Positions 44,800-53,151 of a DNA stretch of 64,000 nt are shown here, piece by piece (position 1 is the stretch's first letter; every line of letters starts with the position of its first letter). Source of the stretch: Rhodococcus aetherivorans (lineage in GTDB: Bacteria > Actinomycetota > Actinomycetes > Mycobacteriales > Mycobacteriaceae). The position numbers and the translations under genes are program-made. The stretch is from NCBI RefSeq assembly GCF_011058165.1, contig NZ_JAALEG010000008.1:55230-119229 (forward strand). Reading direction: 5' to 3'. Under the pieces are notes generated by a model. The model did no database searches and was not told the DNA's origin. It saw nothing but the letters and a program-made list of their open reading frames with translations.

Positions 44800-46068
44800 T
44801 CAGCGGGTGAACAACGCCAGGCACTCCACGTGATGCGTCGACGGGAACGCCGCGTAGACGCGCAGCTCGGCCAGCTCGAACCCGTGCTCCCGGTACAGGC
44901 CGACATCCCGGCCGAACGACGCCGGATCGCATCCGACGTGCACGACGCGCTCCGGCCCGGCCGCCGCGACGGCCGCCACCACCTCGCGCCCGGCGCCGGC
45001 CCGAGGCGGATCGAGCACCACGACCTGCGGGGCGGGGAGATCCGGCAGCAGCCGTTCCACCCGGCCCGCATGGAACCGCACCTGCCCGAGATCCGAGAGC
45101 GCTTCCGCGCCGTCCTGCACCGCCCGGCGCGACAGTTCCACCGACTCGACCCGGCCACCGTGGCCGACCTGATCGGCCAGGACGGCCGCGAACACCCCGA
45201 CACCGCCGTAGAGGTCCCACGCCGTCGCCCCCGGCGACGCCGCGGCCCACTCCCCCACGGTGTCCGAATAGGTCTGCGCCGCGCCGCGGTGTGCCTGCCA
45301 GAAGCCGGTCGCGGCCAGGTGCCAGTCCCGGCCGCCGACCCGCTCCACCGCCCGCCCCGAGCCCTCGATCACCTTCTCGGCGCGGGGCGCACCGGCCGCC
45401 GCGCGGCGGGCGGACGCTCCCCGCCGGCCCGGACTGCGACGTCCCGTGCGGGAGACCGGCGGCGGTGCGATCTCGACCACGTGCCGCGTCCCGTCCGCAT
45501 CGAGGACCACCTGGACCTCGGAACCGGGCTGCCACACCCGCTCGGCCAGCCCCTCGTAGGCGCGCGCCTCGATCTGCGGACACGCCAGTTCGGTCTCCAG
45601 TTCGTGGCTCCGGTAGCGCCGATACCCCGCTCGCCCGGCGGCGTCGACGGCCAGCCGCACCCGGGTGCGCCAGCGGGTGCCGTTCGCCGCCCCGCCCGGC
45701 ACCTCCTCGACGACCACCTCGCGGTCGATGCCGCCGAGACGGCGCAACTGCTCCGCGACCACCGCAGCCCCGAATGCCCGCTGGGCCGGCACCGTCGCGT
45801 GGGACAGGTCGCAGCACCCCGATCCGCCGGGACCGGCGATGGGACACACCCGCTCCACCCGGTCCGGCGACGCTTCGAGGATGTGGACGGCGTCGGCGCG
45901 GCAGAACGAGCCGCCACGGTCCTCCGTGACCAGCGCGACGACGCGCTCCCCGGGCAGACCGTGCCGGACGAACACGACCCGCCCCTCGTGCCGGGCGACG
46001 CAGAAGCCCCCGTGCGCCGGGTTGCCCAGCGTCACCTCGAGCCGACGGCCGGACCAGTCGATGCTCAC
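44800..46068 (-). CDS. TrmA/RlmD-family 23S rRNA or tRNA (uracil-5-)-methyltransferase
   Basis: The 422-residue protein has an N-terminal TRAM-like domain, then an iron-sulfur cysteine cluster region (CRADAVHIL..., CPIAGPGGSGCCDLSHA) near residues 65-95 that is typical of RlmC/RlmD. The AdoMet-binding AWDLYGGVGVFAAVLADQ comes near residue 280, VVVLDPPRAGAGREVV near 355 and the catalytic Cys in VVHVGCDPASFGRDV near 380. It should methylate C5 of a uridine in rRNA or tRNA. The GTG overlaps the permease stop (GTGA). A basic, low-complexity insertion (GRRSPGRRGASARRAAAGAP) occurs near residue 225. Confidence 0.9.
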   Translation of the reverse strand: MSIDWSGRRLEVTLGNPAHGGFCVARHEGRVVFVRHGLPGERVVALVTEDRGGSFCRADAVHILEASPDRVERVCPIAGPGGSGCCDLSHATVPAQRAFGAAVVAEQLRRLGGIDREVVVEEVPGGAANGTRWRTRVRLAVDAAGRAGYRRYRSHELETELACPQIEARAYEGLAERVWQPGSEVQVVLDADGTRHVVEIAPPPVSRTGRRSPGRRGASARRAAAGAPRAEKVIEGSGRAVERVGGRDWHLAATGFWQAHRGAAQTYSDTVGEWAAASPGATAWDLYGGVGVFAAVLADQVGHGGRVESVELSRRAVQDGAEALSDLGQVRFHAGRVERLLPDLPAPQVVVLDPPRAGAGREVVAAVAAAGPERVVHVGCDPASFGRDVGLYREHGFELAELRVYAAFPSTHHVECLALFTR

Positions 46069-48059
46069 CGCTCCTCCTCCTCGAATCCCCGCCGCACCGA
46101 TCCCGGCGCGGAGTCCAATCGTTCGCCGCGGGCATGGGCCGACGAGCTCAGCTGCCACGGGACGCTGGTGACCATGACACCGGGCTGGAACAGCAGCCGG
46201 CTCTTCAGCCGCAGCGCGCTCTGGTTGTGCAGGATCTGCTCCCACCAGTGACCCACCACGTACTCCGGGATGAACACGGTCACCACGTCGCGCGGCGAGT
46301 CCCGTCGCACCCGCCGGACGTATTCGAGGACGGGGCGGGTGATCTCCCGGTACGGCGACTCGACGACCTTGAGAGGGACGGTGATGTCGCTGCGTTCCCA
46401 TTCGCGCACCAGCATCCGCGTGTCGGCCTCGTCGACGTTGACGGTGACCGCCTCGAGCGTGTCCGGCCGGGTGGCCCGCGCGTACGCCAGCGCCCGCAGG
46501 GTCGGCATGTGCAGCTTGGACACCAGCACGATCGAATGGGTGCGGCTGGGCAGCACACCGTCCCATTCGGTGTTCTCCAGTTCCTCGGCCACGCTGTCGT
46601 AGTGACGGTGGATGGCCTTCATCACACCGAAGATCGCGACCATCGCCACGATCGCGATCCACGCGCCCGCCGCGAACTTCGTCACCAGCACGATCACCAG
46701 GACGGATGCGGTCATGATCAGGCCGATCGTGTTGACGATCCGCGACCGTCGCATGCGGGCCCGCTGTTCGGGGTCGGTCTCGGACGCCAGATGCCGCGTC
46801 CAGTGCCGGATCATGCCGGTCTGACTGAGGGTGAACGAGACGAACACCCCGACGATGTAGAGCTGGATCAGCTTGGTGACCTCGGCATCGAAGGCCCACA
46901 CGAAGACGATCGCCACGCCCGACAGGAACAGGATGCCGTTGCTGAACGCCAGCCGGTCGCCCCGGGTGTGCAGCTGCCGGGGCAGGTAGCGGTCCTGCGC
47001 CAGCACCGAGGCCAGCACCGGGAAGCCGTTGAACGCCGTGTTGGCGGCCAGCACCAGGATCAACGCGGTCACGATGGTGATCAGCAGGAACCCGAGCGGG
47101 AAGTCGTCGAAGACCGCGTGCGCGAGTTGCGCCACGAGCGTCTTCTGCTGGTAGCCCTCCGGGGCACCGCGCAACTGGGTCTCGGGATGTTCGGCGATGA
47201 CCACCCCCAGCTTGTTCGCGAGCAGAATCATGCCGAGGAGCAGGACGATCGCGATCCCGCCGAGCATGAGCAGGGTCGTGGCGGCGTTGCGGGACTTCGG
47301 CTTGCGGAACGCGGGCACCCCGTTGCTGATCGCCTCGACGCCGGTCAGCGCGGCACACCCGGACGAGAACGCACGGGCCAGCAGGAACACGAACGCGATC
47401 CCGGCCAGATCCGACTGCTCGGCGACCAACTCGAACCCGGCCGACTCGGCCTTGACGTCGTCCCCGAACACGAAGACGCGCACCAGACCCCACCCGAGCA
47501 TGACGATCATGCCGATCATGAAGGCGTAGGTCGGGACGGCGAACGCGGTGCCGGCTTCCCGCAGGCCACGCAGGTTGACCGCGGTCAGCACGACGATCGC
47601 GGAGATCGCGAACAGCACCTTGTGCTGCGCCACGAACGGCACCGCCGATCCGATGTTCGCCGCGGCCGAGGAGATCGACACCGCGACGGTGAGCACGTAG
47701 TCGACCATCAGGGCGCTGCCGACGGTCAATCCCGCGGTCGGACCGAGGTTCACGGTGGCAACCTCGTAGTCGCCGCCGCCGGAGGGGTACGCGTGCACGT
47801 TCTGCCGGTAGCTGGCGACGACGACGGCGAGGACGAGCGCCACCGCGACGCCGATCCACGGCGTGAACACGTACGCCGACAGACCCGCGACGGACAGGAC
47901 GAGGAAGATCTCCTCCGGGGCGTACGCCACCGACGACAACGCGTCGGATGCGAACACCGGCAGGGCGATTCGCTTGGGTAGCAACGTGTGACCGAGCGTG
48001 TCGCTGCGGAACGGCCTACCCAACAACAACCGCTTCGTGGCGGTCGAGAGCTTGGACAC
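46065..48059 (-). CDS. APC-superfamily permease, KimA-like potassium importer candidate
   Basis: The 664-residue protein has about 12 membrane helices and a long C-terminal cytoplasmic domain. The N-terminal LLLGRPFRSDTLGHTLLPKR and LPVFASDALSSVAYAPEEIFLV segments closely resemble the KimA/YdaO type of potassium:proton symporter. VEAISNGVPAFRKPKSRNAATTL and NTAFNGFPVLASVLAQDRYLPRQL are further APC landmarks. It is divergent from the TrkA genes ceoB and ceoC, supporting a potassium role; amino-acid transport, the older annotation of Rv2690c-like proteins, is the alternative. The start is GTG 48059, with TTG 48065 also possible. Confidence 0.8.
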   Translation of the reverse strand: MSKLSTATKRLLLGRPFRSDTLGHTLLPKRIALPVFASDALSSVAYAPEEIFLVLSVAGLSAYVFTPWIGVAVALVLAVVVASYRQNVHAYPSGGGDYEVATVNLGPTAGLTVGSALMVDYVLTVAVSISSAAANIGSAVPFVAQHKVLFAISAIVVLTAVNLRGLREAGTAFAVPTYAFMIGMIVMLGWGLVRVFVFGDDVKAESAGFELVAEQSDLAGIAFVFLLARAFSSGCAALTGVEAISNGVPAFRKPKSRNAATTLLMLGGIAIVLLLGMILLANKLGVVIAEHPETQLRGAPEGYQQKTLVAQLAHAVFDDFPLGFLLITIVTALILVLAANTAFNGFPVLASVLAQDRYLPRQLHTRGDRLAFSNGILFLSGVAIVFVWAFDAEVTKLIQLYIVGVFVSFTLSQTGMIRHWTRHLASETDPEQRARMRRSRIVNTIGLIMTASVLVIVLVTKFAAGAWIAIVAMVAIFGVMKAIHRHYDSVAEELENTEWDGVLPSRTHSIVLVSKLHMPTLRALAYARATRPDTLEAVTVNVDEADTRMLVREWERSDITVPLKVVESPYREITRPVLEYVRRVRRDSPRDVVTVFIPEYVVGHWWEQILHNQSALRLKSRLLFQPGVMVTSVPWQLSSSAHARGERLDSAPGSVRRGFEEEER

Positions 48060-48244
48060 TCGCAAAGCCTAAGCCGTCCCACCGGCCACCCGCCGGGCAC
48101 CCGTGGCCGTGTCCGAAATGCACCTCTGCGGGGAGCCCGTTCGGCCGGCACCGCACGCCGGTCCTGCGCGGGCGGTACGGTTCGGTTCTGCGCGTCGCGA
48201 TCGGGACGCACGGCGACACGGAAAGAAGCGGAACGGAGCGAACG

Positions 48245-48910
48245 GTGTACGTGGTGGTCATGGGCTGTGGCCGGGTGGGTTCCTCCCTGGCCGCGGCGCT
48301 CGTCCGGCTGGGCAACGAGGTGGCCGTCATCGACCGCGACCCGAGCGCGTTCCTGCGGCTGGGTCCGGACTTTCCCGGGCACACGATCGTGGGTATGGGC
48401 TTCGACCGGGACGTGCTGGTGCGGTCCGGCATCGAGCGGGCCGACGCGTTCGCCGCCGTCTCCTCCGGGGACAACTCGAACATCATCTCCGCCCGTGTGG
48501 CCCGGGAGACCTTCGGCGTCGAGCGCGTCGTCGCCCGCATCTACGATGCCAAGCGCGCCGCGGTGTACGAGCGACTCGGGATCCCGACCGTCGCGACGGT
48601 GCCGTGGACGACCGACAGGTTCCTGCACAACCTCACCCATGAGAGCCAGACCGCCAAGTGGCGGGATCCGACCGGCACCGTCGCCGTCGCGGAGGTGTCG
48701 GTGCACGAGGACTGGATCGGCCGCAACGTCACCGAGTTCGAGGCCGCGACCCACTCGAGGGTCGCGTTCATCATCCGATTCGGCACCGGGGTCCTACCCG
48801 ACCGCAAGACCGTGCTGCAGGCGGACGACCAGGTCTACATCGCGGCTGTCTCGGGCACCGTCGCCGAGGCGATCGCCCTCGCCGAACAGCCCCCCGCGGC
48901 CGACGACTGA
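48245..48910 (+). CDS. ceoB: CeoB, TrkA-family potassium-transport regulatory protein
   Basis: The 221-residue protein has an RCK N-domain with the nucleotide-binding VVVMGCGRVGSSLAAALV start, the acidic ribose-binding end AVIDRDPSAF, GMGFDRDVLVRSGIERADAFAAV, and an RCK C-domain from about residue 130. Such proteins bind NAD(H) or ATP and gate Trk or other potassium transporters. The GTG at 48245 is the first start at the family N-terminus. ceoC follows 61 bases downstream, and a KimA-like permease is divergent 185 bases away. Confidence 0.92.
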   Translation: MYVVVMGCGRVGSSLAAALVRLGNEVAVIDRDPSAFLRLGPDFPGHTIVGMGFDRDVLVRSGIERADAFAAVSSGDNSNIISARVARETFGVERVVARIYDAKRAAVYERLGIPTVATVPWTTDRFLHNLTHESQTAKWRDPTGTVAVAEVSVHEDWIGRNVTEFEAATHSRVAFIIRFGTGVLPDRKTVLQADDQVYIAAVSGTVAEAIALAEQPPAADD

Positions 48911-48971
48911 CCGTGCCGCGCCCGCGGGCGCAGCCGCAACACACGACCCGGAATCACCGAGAGGAACGCCG

Positions 48972-49625
48972 ATGAAGGTGGCCATCGCGGGAGCGGGAGC
49001 CGTCGGGCGCTCCATCGCGCGCGAACTGATCCGCAACAACCACGAAGTGATGCTGCTCGAACGCAAGCTCGAGCACGTCGAGCCCGAATCCGTGCCCGAC
49101 GCCAAGTGGGTGCACGCCGACGCGTGCGAGCTGAGCCTGCTTGAGGCCGCACAGCTCGAGCAGTACGACGTGGTGATCGCCGCCACCGGCGACGACAAGG
49201 CCAACCTGGTGCTGAGCCTGCTCGCCACCACCGAGTTCGGCGTCGCCCGCGTCGTCGCCCGCGTCAACGATCCGCGCAACGAGTGGCTGTTCGACGAGTC
49301 CTGGGGCGTCGACGTCGCCGTGTCCACGCCGCGCATGCTGGCGTCGCTGGTCGAGGAGGCCGTCTCGGTCGGCGACCTGGTGCGGCTGATGACACTGCGC
49401 AAGGGCGCGAACCTGGTCGAGATCACGCTGCCGGACACCACCGTGCTGGCCGGCAAGCCGGTGCGCAAGCTGCAACTGCCCCGGGACGCGGCCCTGGTGA
49501 CGATCCTGCGCGGCGGCCGGGTCATCGTCCCGCAGCCCGACGATCCGCTCGAAGGCGGCGACGAGCTGCTGTTCGTCGCCGCGGCCGAGGTGGAGCAGGA
49601 ACTGCGGGCGGCCATCGGCCTCTAG
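48972..49625 (+). CDS. ceoC: CeoC, TrkA-family potassium-transport regulatory protein
   Basis: The 217-residue paralogue of CeoB has VAIAGAGAVGRSIARELI as nucleotide-binding start, VIAATGDDKANLVLSLLA near residue 65, RVNDPRNEWLFDESWGVDVAVS near 95 and an RCK C-domain (ITLPDTTVLAGKPVRKLQLP, GDELLFVAA) from about 150. The ATG at 48972 follows a GAGAGGAAC ribosome site. It probably forms mixed RCK rings with CeoB. No TrkH/KtrB channel subunit is adjacent, so the partner may be the neighbouring permease or a distant gene. Confidence 0.92.
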   Translation: MKVAIAGAGAVGRSIARELIRNNHEVMLLERKLEHVEPESVPDAKWVHADACELSLLEAAQLEQYDVVIAATGDDKANLVLSLLATTEFGVARVVARVNDPRNEWLFDESWGVDVAVSTPRMLASLVEEAVSVGDLVRLMTLRKGANLVEITLPDTTVLAGKPVRKLQLPRDAALVTILRGGRVIVPQPDDPLEGGDELLFVAAAEVEQELRAAIGL

Positions 49626-49629
49626 CAGG

Positions 49630-50310
49630 TCAGCGCGCGTCCTGGTCGGGGCCGGCTTCGGCGGCCCGGCCCGGGCCGGTCTCGACGGGCTCGTCGACAG
49701 CCTCGGGCGCCGGCTCGACCAGCCGATCGGCGCGGCGGACCGCCCACAAGGTCACGAGCAACGCCACCGCGGTCAGCGGCCATCCCATACCGATCCGGGC
49801 CACGGCGAGCCAGCCGGTCCGGTCGGCGTCGTACAGCTCGTGTTGCACGAAGTAGCGGGCCGCGAACACCAGCGCCCACGCCGCGGTCGCGATGTCGTAG
49901 GCGCGCACGGCGACGCGATGCCGCCGCCAGGACGATCCCTGCCCGTTGAGCATGCCCCAGATGACGCCGACCAGGGGCCGCCGCACCAGAATGGACAGGA
50001 CGAAACCGGCGGCATAGAGCAGGCTGGTGTAGATGCCGAAGAGGAAGTAGCCCTTGGCGTCGCCGGTGCGGTAGGCGATGAACGCACACACGCCCACGCC
50101 GAGGAGCCCCGAGACCGCGGGCTGGACGGGGGTGCGCTGGACGAGCCGCCACACGAGGATGACGGTGGCCACGGCGAGGGCCGCCCAGATCGCGGCGGTC
50201 AGGCCCCAGATGCTGTTGATCGGAACGAACACCAGCACGGGCACGGTCGAGTAGACCAACCCGCTGAGTCCACCGAGTTGTTCCAGGACCGTCTGCTGCT
50301 TGTCGCTCAC
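49630..50310 (-). CDS. DUF3159 membrane protein
   Basis: The 226-residue protein has five or six membrane helices, starting with LSGLVYSTVPVLVFVPINSIWG near residue 15, and a polar acidic tail from about 195. The central FIAYRTGDAKGYFLFGIYTSLLYA and WGMLNGQGSSWRRHR loops are the conserved parts of DUF3159 (Rv2693c-like). Function is unknown; the family recurs between ceoBC and the OB-fold gene. The GTG at 50310 is close behind AGGAG, so a slightly different start is possible. It is convergent with ceoC, 4 bases apart. Confidence 0.85.
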   Translation of the reverse strand: MSDKQQTVLEQLGGLSGLVYSTVPVLVFVPINSIWGLTAAIWAALAVATVILVWRLVQRTPVQPAVSGLLGVGVCAFIAYRTGDAKGYFLFGIYTSLLYAAGFVLSILVRRPLVGVIWGMLNGQGSSWRRHRVAVRAYDIATAAWALVFAARYFVQHELYDADRTGWLAVARIGMGWPLTAVALLVTLWAVRRADRLVEPAPEAVDEPVETGPGRAAEAGPDQDAR

Positions 50311-50379
50311 TCCTACGAGGGTGCCACAGCCCCACGCGGGCGCGGGGCGGCGCCGGGCGCTGGGGCACCGGCGCTCGGG

Positions 50380-50757
50380 TCAGGCCCGCTCGCGCAGTTC
50401 GTAATACGGGTTGTAGATGACCTTCGAGCCGTCACGCTCGCCGACGCGCCCGCGCACCAGCAGGGTCTTGCCCGGCTCGATGCCCGGAATGCGGCGACGT
50501 CCGATCCATACGAGCTTGACGGCCTCGGTGCCGTCGAACAGTTCCGCCTCGACGGCGGCGCTGGCGGCCTTCGGGCACGCCTCGACACTGCGGAGACGAC
50601 CGAACATGGTCACCTCTTCGCCGCGCGCACAGTCGCAGGCGCGGCGGGCACCCGTCGCCTGGGCGGTTTCGGCGATCTCCTCGGCGTCGAGTTGCTCGAG
50701 ATCTTCCGTGAGCCGACGGGTGAGTCGGCGGAAGTAACCGGCTGCGGCGGGTGCCAT
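50380..50757 (-). CDS. OB-fold nucleic-acid-binding protein
   Basis: The 125-residue protein has a helical N-terminus and an OB-fold from about residue 45. Its strands include EEVTMFGRLRSVEACP, VEAELFDGTEAVKLVWIGRRRIPGIEPGKTLLVRGRVGERDG and a conserved YNPYYEL end. It matches the small Rv2694c-like proteins and resembles the RecG wedge-type OB domain. Nucleic-acid binding is inferred from the fold. The ATG at 50757 has CAGGAGC upstream. Confidence 0.85.
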   Translation of the reverse strand: MAPAAAGYFRRLTRRLTEDLEQLDAEEIAETAQATGARRACDCARGEEVTMFGRLRSVEACPKAASAAVEAELFDGTEAVKLVWIGRRRIPGIEPGKTLLVRGRVGERDGSKVIYNPYYELRERA

Positions 50758-50892
50758 AGCGTGCTCCTGAGAAGGGCGCGGCACGGATCGCGGGCCGCGC
50801 ATGGGGCTTTCCTGAGGGCCACTGTAGACCTATCCGCACAGGGCAACCACTCGGGTTCCCACCTGCTCGGACGGGTCCGGCAGGATCGGACC

Positions 50893-51666
50893 ATGCGCTC
50901 CGCGAACACGTCCCCCGAACACGCCGGGGCCAGCACTTTCGTCGCCGTCGTCCTGCCCGGGACGGGCTCCGACGCCCGCTTCGTGGAGCGGGCGTTCGGC
51001 GGTCCGCTCGCCGCTGCCGGAATACGCGCCGTCGCGGTCGACCCGGACCCGGCCCGCGTGGTCGGCAGCTACGTCGATGCACTCGAGCGCGCCGCCGCCG
51101 ACGGTCCCGTGCTGGTGGGCGGGGTGTCGCTCGGGGCGGCCGTCGCGCTGCGGTGGGCGGCCGAGCACCCGGGGCGCACCGTCGGCGTGCTCGCAGCCCT
51201 GCCGGCGTGGACGGGCTCGCCGGAGGCCGCGCCGGCGGCGGCGAGCGCCCGTTGGACGGCCGGCGAGCTGCGCGCCCACGGACTTGCTGCGGTCACCGCG
51301 GCGATGGTGGCGTCCAGCCCCGCCTGGCTCGGGGTCGAACTGGCCCGCTCCTGGCGGTCGCAGTGGCCGGGCCTGCCGGCGGCGCTCGACGAGGCGTCCC
51401 GCTACCGGGCGCCGGACCGGGACGAGCTGCGGACCGTCGAGGTGCCGGTCGGCATCGCCGCCGCCGTGGACGATCCGGTCCATCCCCTCGCGGTCGCGCA
51501 GGAATGGTGTGCGCACCTGAGGCGGGCCGCGCTGGGCACCGTCACCCTCGCCGGGATCGGCGGCGATCCCGCCGTGCTCGGAGCCACCTGTCTGGAGGCA
51601 CTGGCCTCCGTATCGGGGGGCCGGGATCGTCCGGCTCGCGCCGCCGGCACTATAAAGTCTTCGTAA
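50893..51666 (+). CDS. Alpha/beta hydrolase
   Basis: The 257-residue protein has the alpha/beta hydrolase pattern: VVLPGTGSDARFVERAF near residue 20 (oxyanion region), nucleophile elbow GGVSLGAAVALRWAAEHPG near 77 with Ser intact, and VGIAAAVDDPVHPLAVAQEW near 195 with the acidic residue. The C-terminal His is not obvious in the last 30 residues. It is Rv2695-like, with unknown substrate. The stop overlaps the start of the next gene (TAATG). Confidence 0.8.
   Translation: MRSANTSPEHAGASTFVAVVLPGTGSDARFVERAFGGPLAAAGIRAVAVDPDPARVVGSYVDALERAAADGPVLVGGVSLGAAVALRWAAEHPGRTVGVLAALPAWTGSPEAAPAAASARWTAGELRAHGLAAVTAAMVASSPAWLGVELARSWRSQWPGLPAALDEASRYRAPDRDELRTVEVPVGIAAAVDDPVHPLAVAQEWCAHLRRAALGTVTLAGIGGDPAVLGATCLEALASVSGGRDRPARAAGTIKSS
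51651..51656 (+). promoter_or_regulatory. TATAAA -10 element before the first degenerate WS/DGAT gene
   Basis: TATAAA lies 9 bases before the ATG at 51666, inside the last codons of the hydrolase gene. It fits a leaderless transcript; no convincing -35 was seen. Confidence 0.5.
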
Positions 51667-53114
51667 TGCACGCCAAAGTCCGCGCGATGTACGACCGGAT
51701 CTGCGCGATGGACGAAGCCCGATTGACCGTCCTGGACGCCGCCTATCATCTGGAGTCCAGCCGAGGTCCCCACCTCGACTGGACGACGTGCTGGGTCTTC
51801 GACTCGGGCGACCGCGCGGTGCCGAGCCCCGAGGAGGTCACCACCCACCTCCTCGGTCGAGCCCCGCTCGTGTCCGTGTTGCGCCGGCGACTGCGCGAGG
51901 TACCGGGTGGTCTGGACTACCCCGACTGGGTCGTCGACGACACGCCGTTCCAGCGACACATCGAACATCACACAGACGACGGGGCGCACGGCATGTCGTG
52001 GGCGCAGTTCCTCGAGGGATGGGCGGCGGTGACTGCGACCCCGCTCGCGCCGGGGCATGCCTGGCGCCTGCACGTGTTCCACGACGTCCGGGATGCGCCG
52101 ACGGCGGCAGGCGCGGCCACCGTCGTGGTGTTCGACGCGGCCCATTCGCTGATCGCCGGGCCATCCATCGCCTCCCTGTCGGCCGCGCTGTTCGGAGTGC
52201 CGGGCACACCCGCGACGGTGCCCGGCCTCGGTGCGGCGGCAGAGAGCTGGGACCCGCGCGTCCGGGCGGCGACGGCGATCGCGCGAGGGCCGTTTCGGAT
52301 GGCCCGCTGGGCCGTCGGGTTGTTGTCGGCCGACCGGCCGACGCCGACGGCGATCACCGACCGTCCGCTCACCCGGTTCAATCGCGGGAGGGGTGCGCGT
52401 CGCACGATCCGGACTATGTCAGTGGATCCCGCCGTGCTGCGGCGTGGGGGCCTCACCGTCACCGAGACCGCGCTGACCGCCATCGCCGAGGCGATGCAGC
52501 GCTATCTGCACGAGTGCGACGGCATGTCTCCAGACGCACTTGCCGCGGCCGTCACCGTCGCCTTGACCACCGCCCCCGAGGAACTCGGCGTCAACCGGCT
52601 GGGCGCGGTGACAGTGGATCTGCGGCCCGATCTGACCGACCCGGTCGACCGGTCGCGCGCGATCCGACATTCGCTGACCGAGGGGCGCCGCGCGTGCGAA
52701 TCTCCCGCCACGTCCACCGCGCTCCGGATCGACAACCTACTGCCGCGGCCGCTGTACCCCGTCGTCGCCGCGCAGCGGCGGCGGGGTCTCGACGCCCTGA
52801 GGGCCGCGGGCCGGACCACCGAACACGCGGTGCTGACCAGCGTCAACTGCGGGAACGCGCAGTGGTCGCTGTGCGGGCGCGACCTGGTGCAGTGCGCAAT
52901 GACCGTTCCCCTCCCCTCGCATACCCACCTCACGCACGGCCTGGTGGGGACGTCGGCGGGGCTGACGCTGAGCGTCCACGGCACGCCGGAGTCGCTGCCC
53001 GACCCGGACCGCTATCTCGCTCTGCTAACCGACGCGTTTTCCCGGGTCGGCACCGCTCTGACCGCTCAGCTCGCACACCGCAACGAGTTCCATGGCGGCG
53101 CGGCATTTCCGTAG
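51666..53114 (+). CDS. WS/DGAT-like protein with lost catalytic motif, copy 1
   Basis: The 482-residue protein follows the wax ester synthase/DGAT layout (LTVLDAAYHLESSRGPHLDW near residue 20, DYPDWVVDDTPFQRHIE near 84, a C-terminal domain with GVNRLGAVTVDLRPD). At the position of HHxxxDG it reads AHSLIAG (159-165), replacing the first His and the Asp. The VNDVVLA helix motif reads VTETALTA. It is therefore unlikely to be an ordinary acyltransferase. Start options are ATG 51666 (TAATG overlap, TATAAA 9 bases upstream) and ATG 51708. A similar paralogue overlaps its end. Both interrupt an otherwise mycobacterium-like gene order. Confidence 0.75.
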   Translation: MHAKVRAMYDRICAMDEARLTVLDAAYHLESSRGPHLDWTTCWVFDSGDRAVPSPEEVTTHLLGRAPLVSVLRRRLREVPGGLDYPDWVVDDTPFQRHIEHHTDDGAHGMSWAQFLEGWAAVTATPLAPGHAWRLHVFHDVRDAPTAAGAATVVVFDAAHSLIAGPSIASLSAALFGVPGTPATVPGLGAAAESWDPRVRAATAIARGPFRMARWAVGLLSADRPTPTAITDRPLTRFNRGRGARRTIRTMSVDPAVLRRGGLTVTETALTAIAEAMQRYLHECDGMSPDALAAAVTVALTTAPEELGVNRLGAVTVDLRPDLTDPVDRSRAIRHSLTEGRRACESPATSTALRIDNLLPRPLYPVVAAQRRRGLDALRAAGRTTEHAVLTSVNCGNAQWSLCGRDLVQCAMTVPLPSHTHLTHGLVGTSAGLTLSVHGTPESLPDPDRYLALLTDAFSRVGTALTAQLAHRNEFHGGAAFP

Positions 53115-53151
53115 CGCTGCCGAGGCCACTCGTGCCGTTCTAGACTCGATC

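Noticed and set aside
51963..51986. HHTDDG in the first degenerate WS/DGAT protein as a surviving catalytic motif
   Set aside because: The spacing is wrong for HHxxxDG, it lies about 58 residues before the aligned position, and the paralogue does not share it.
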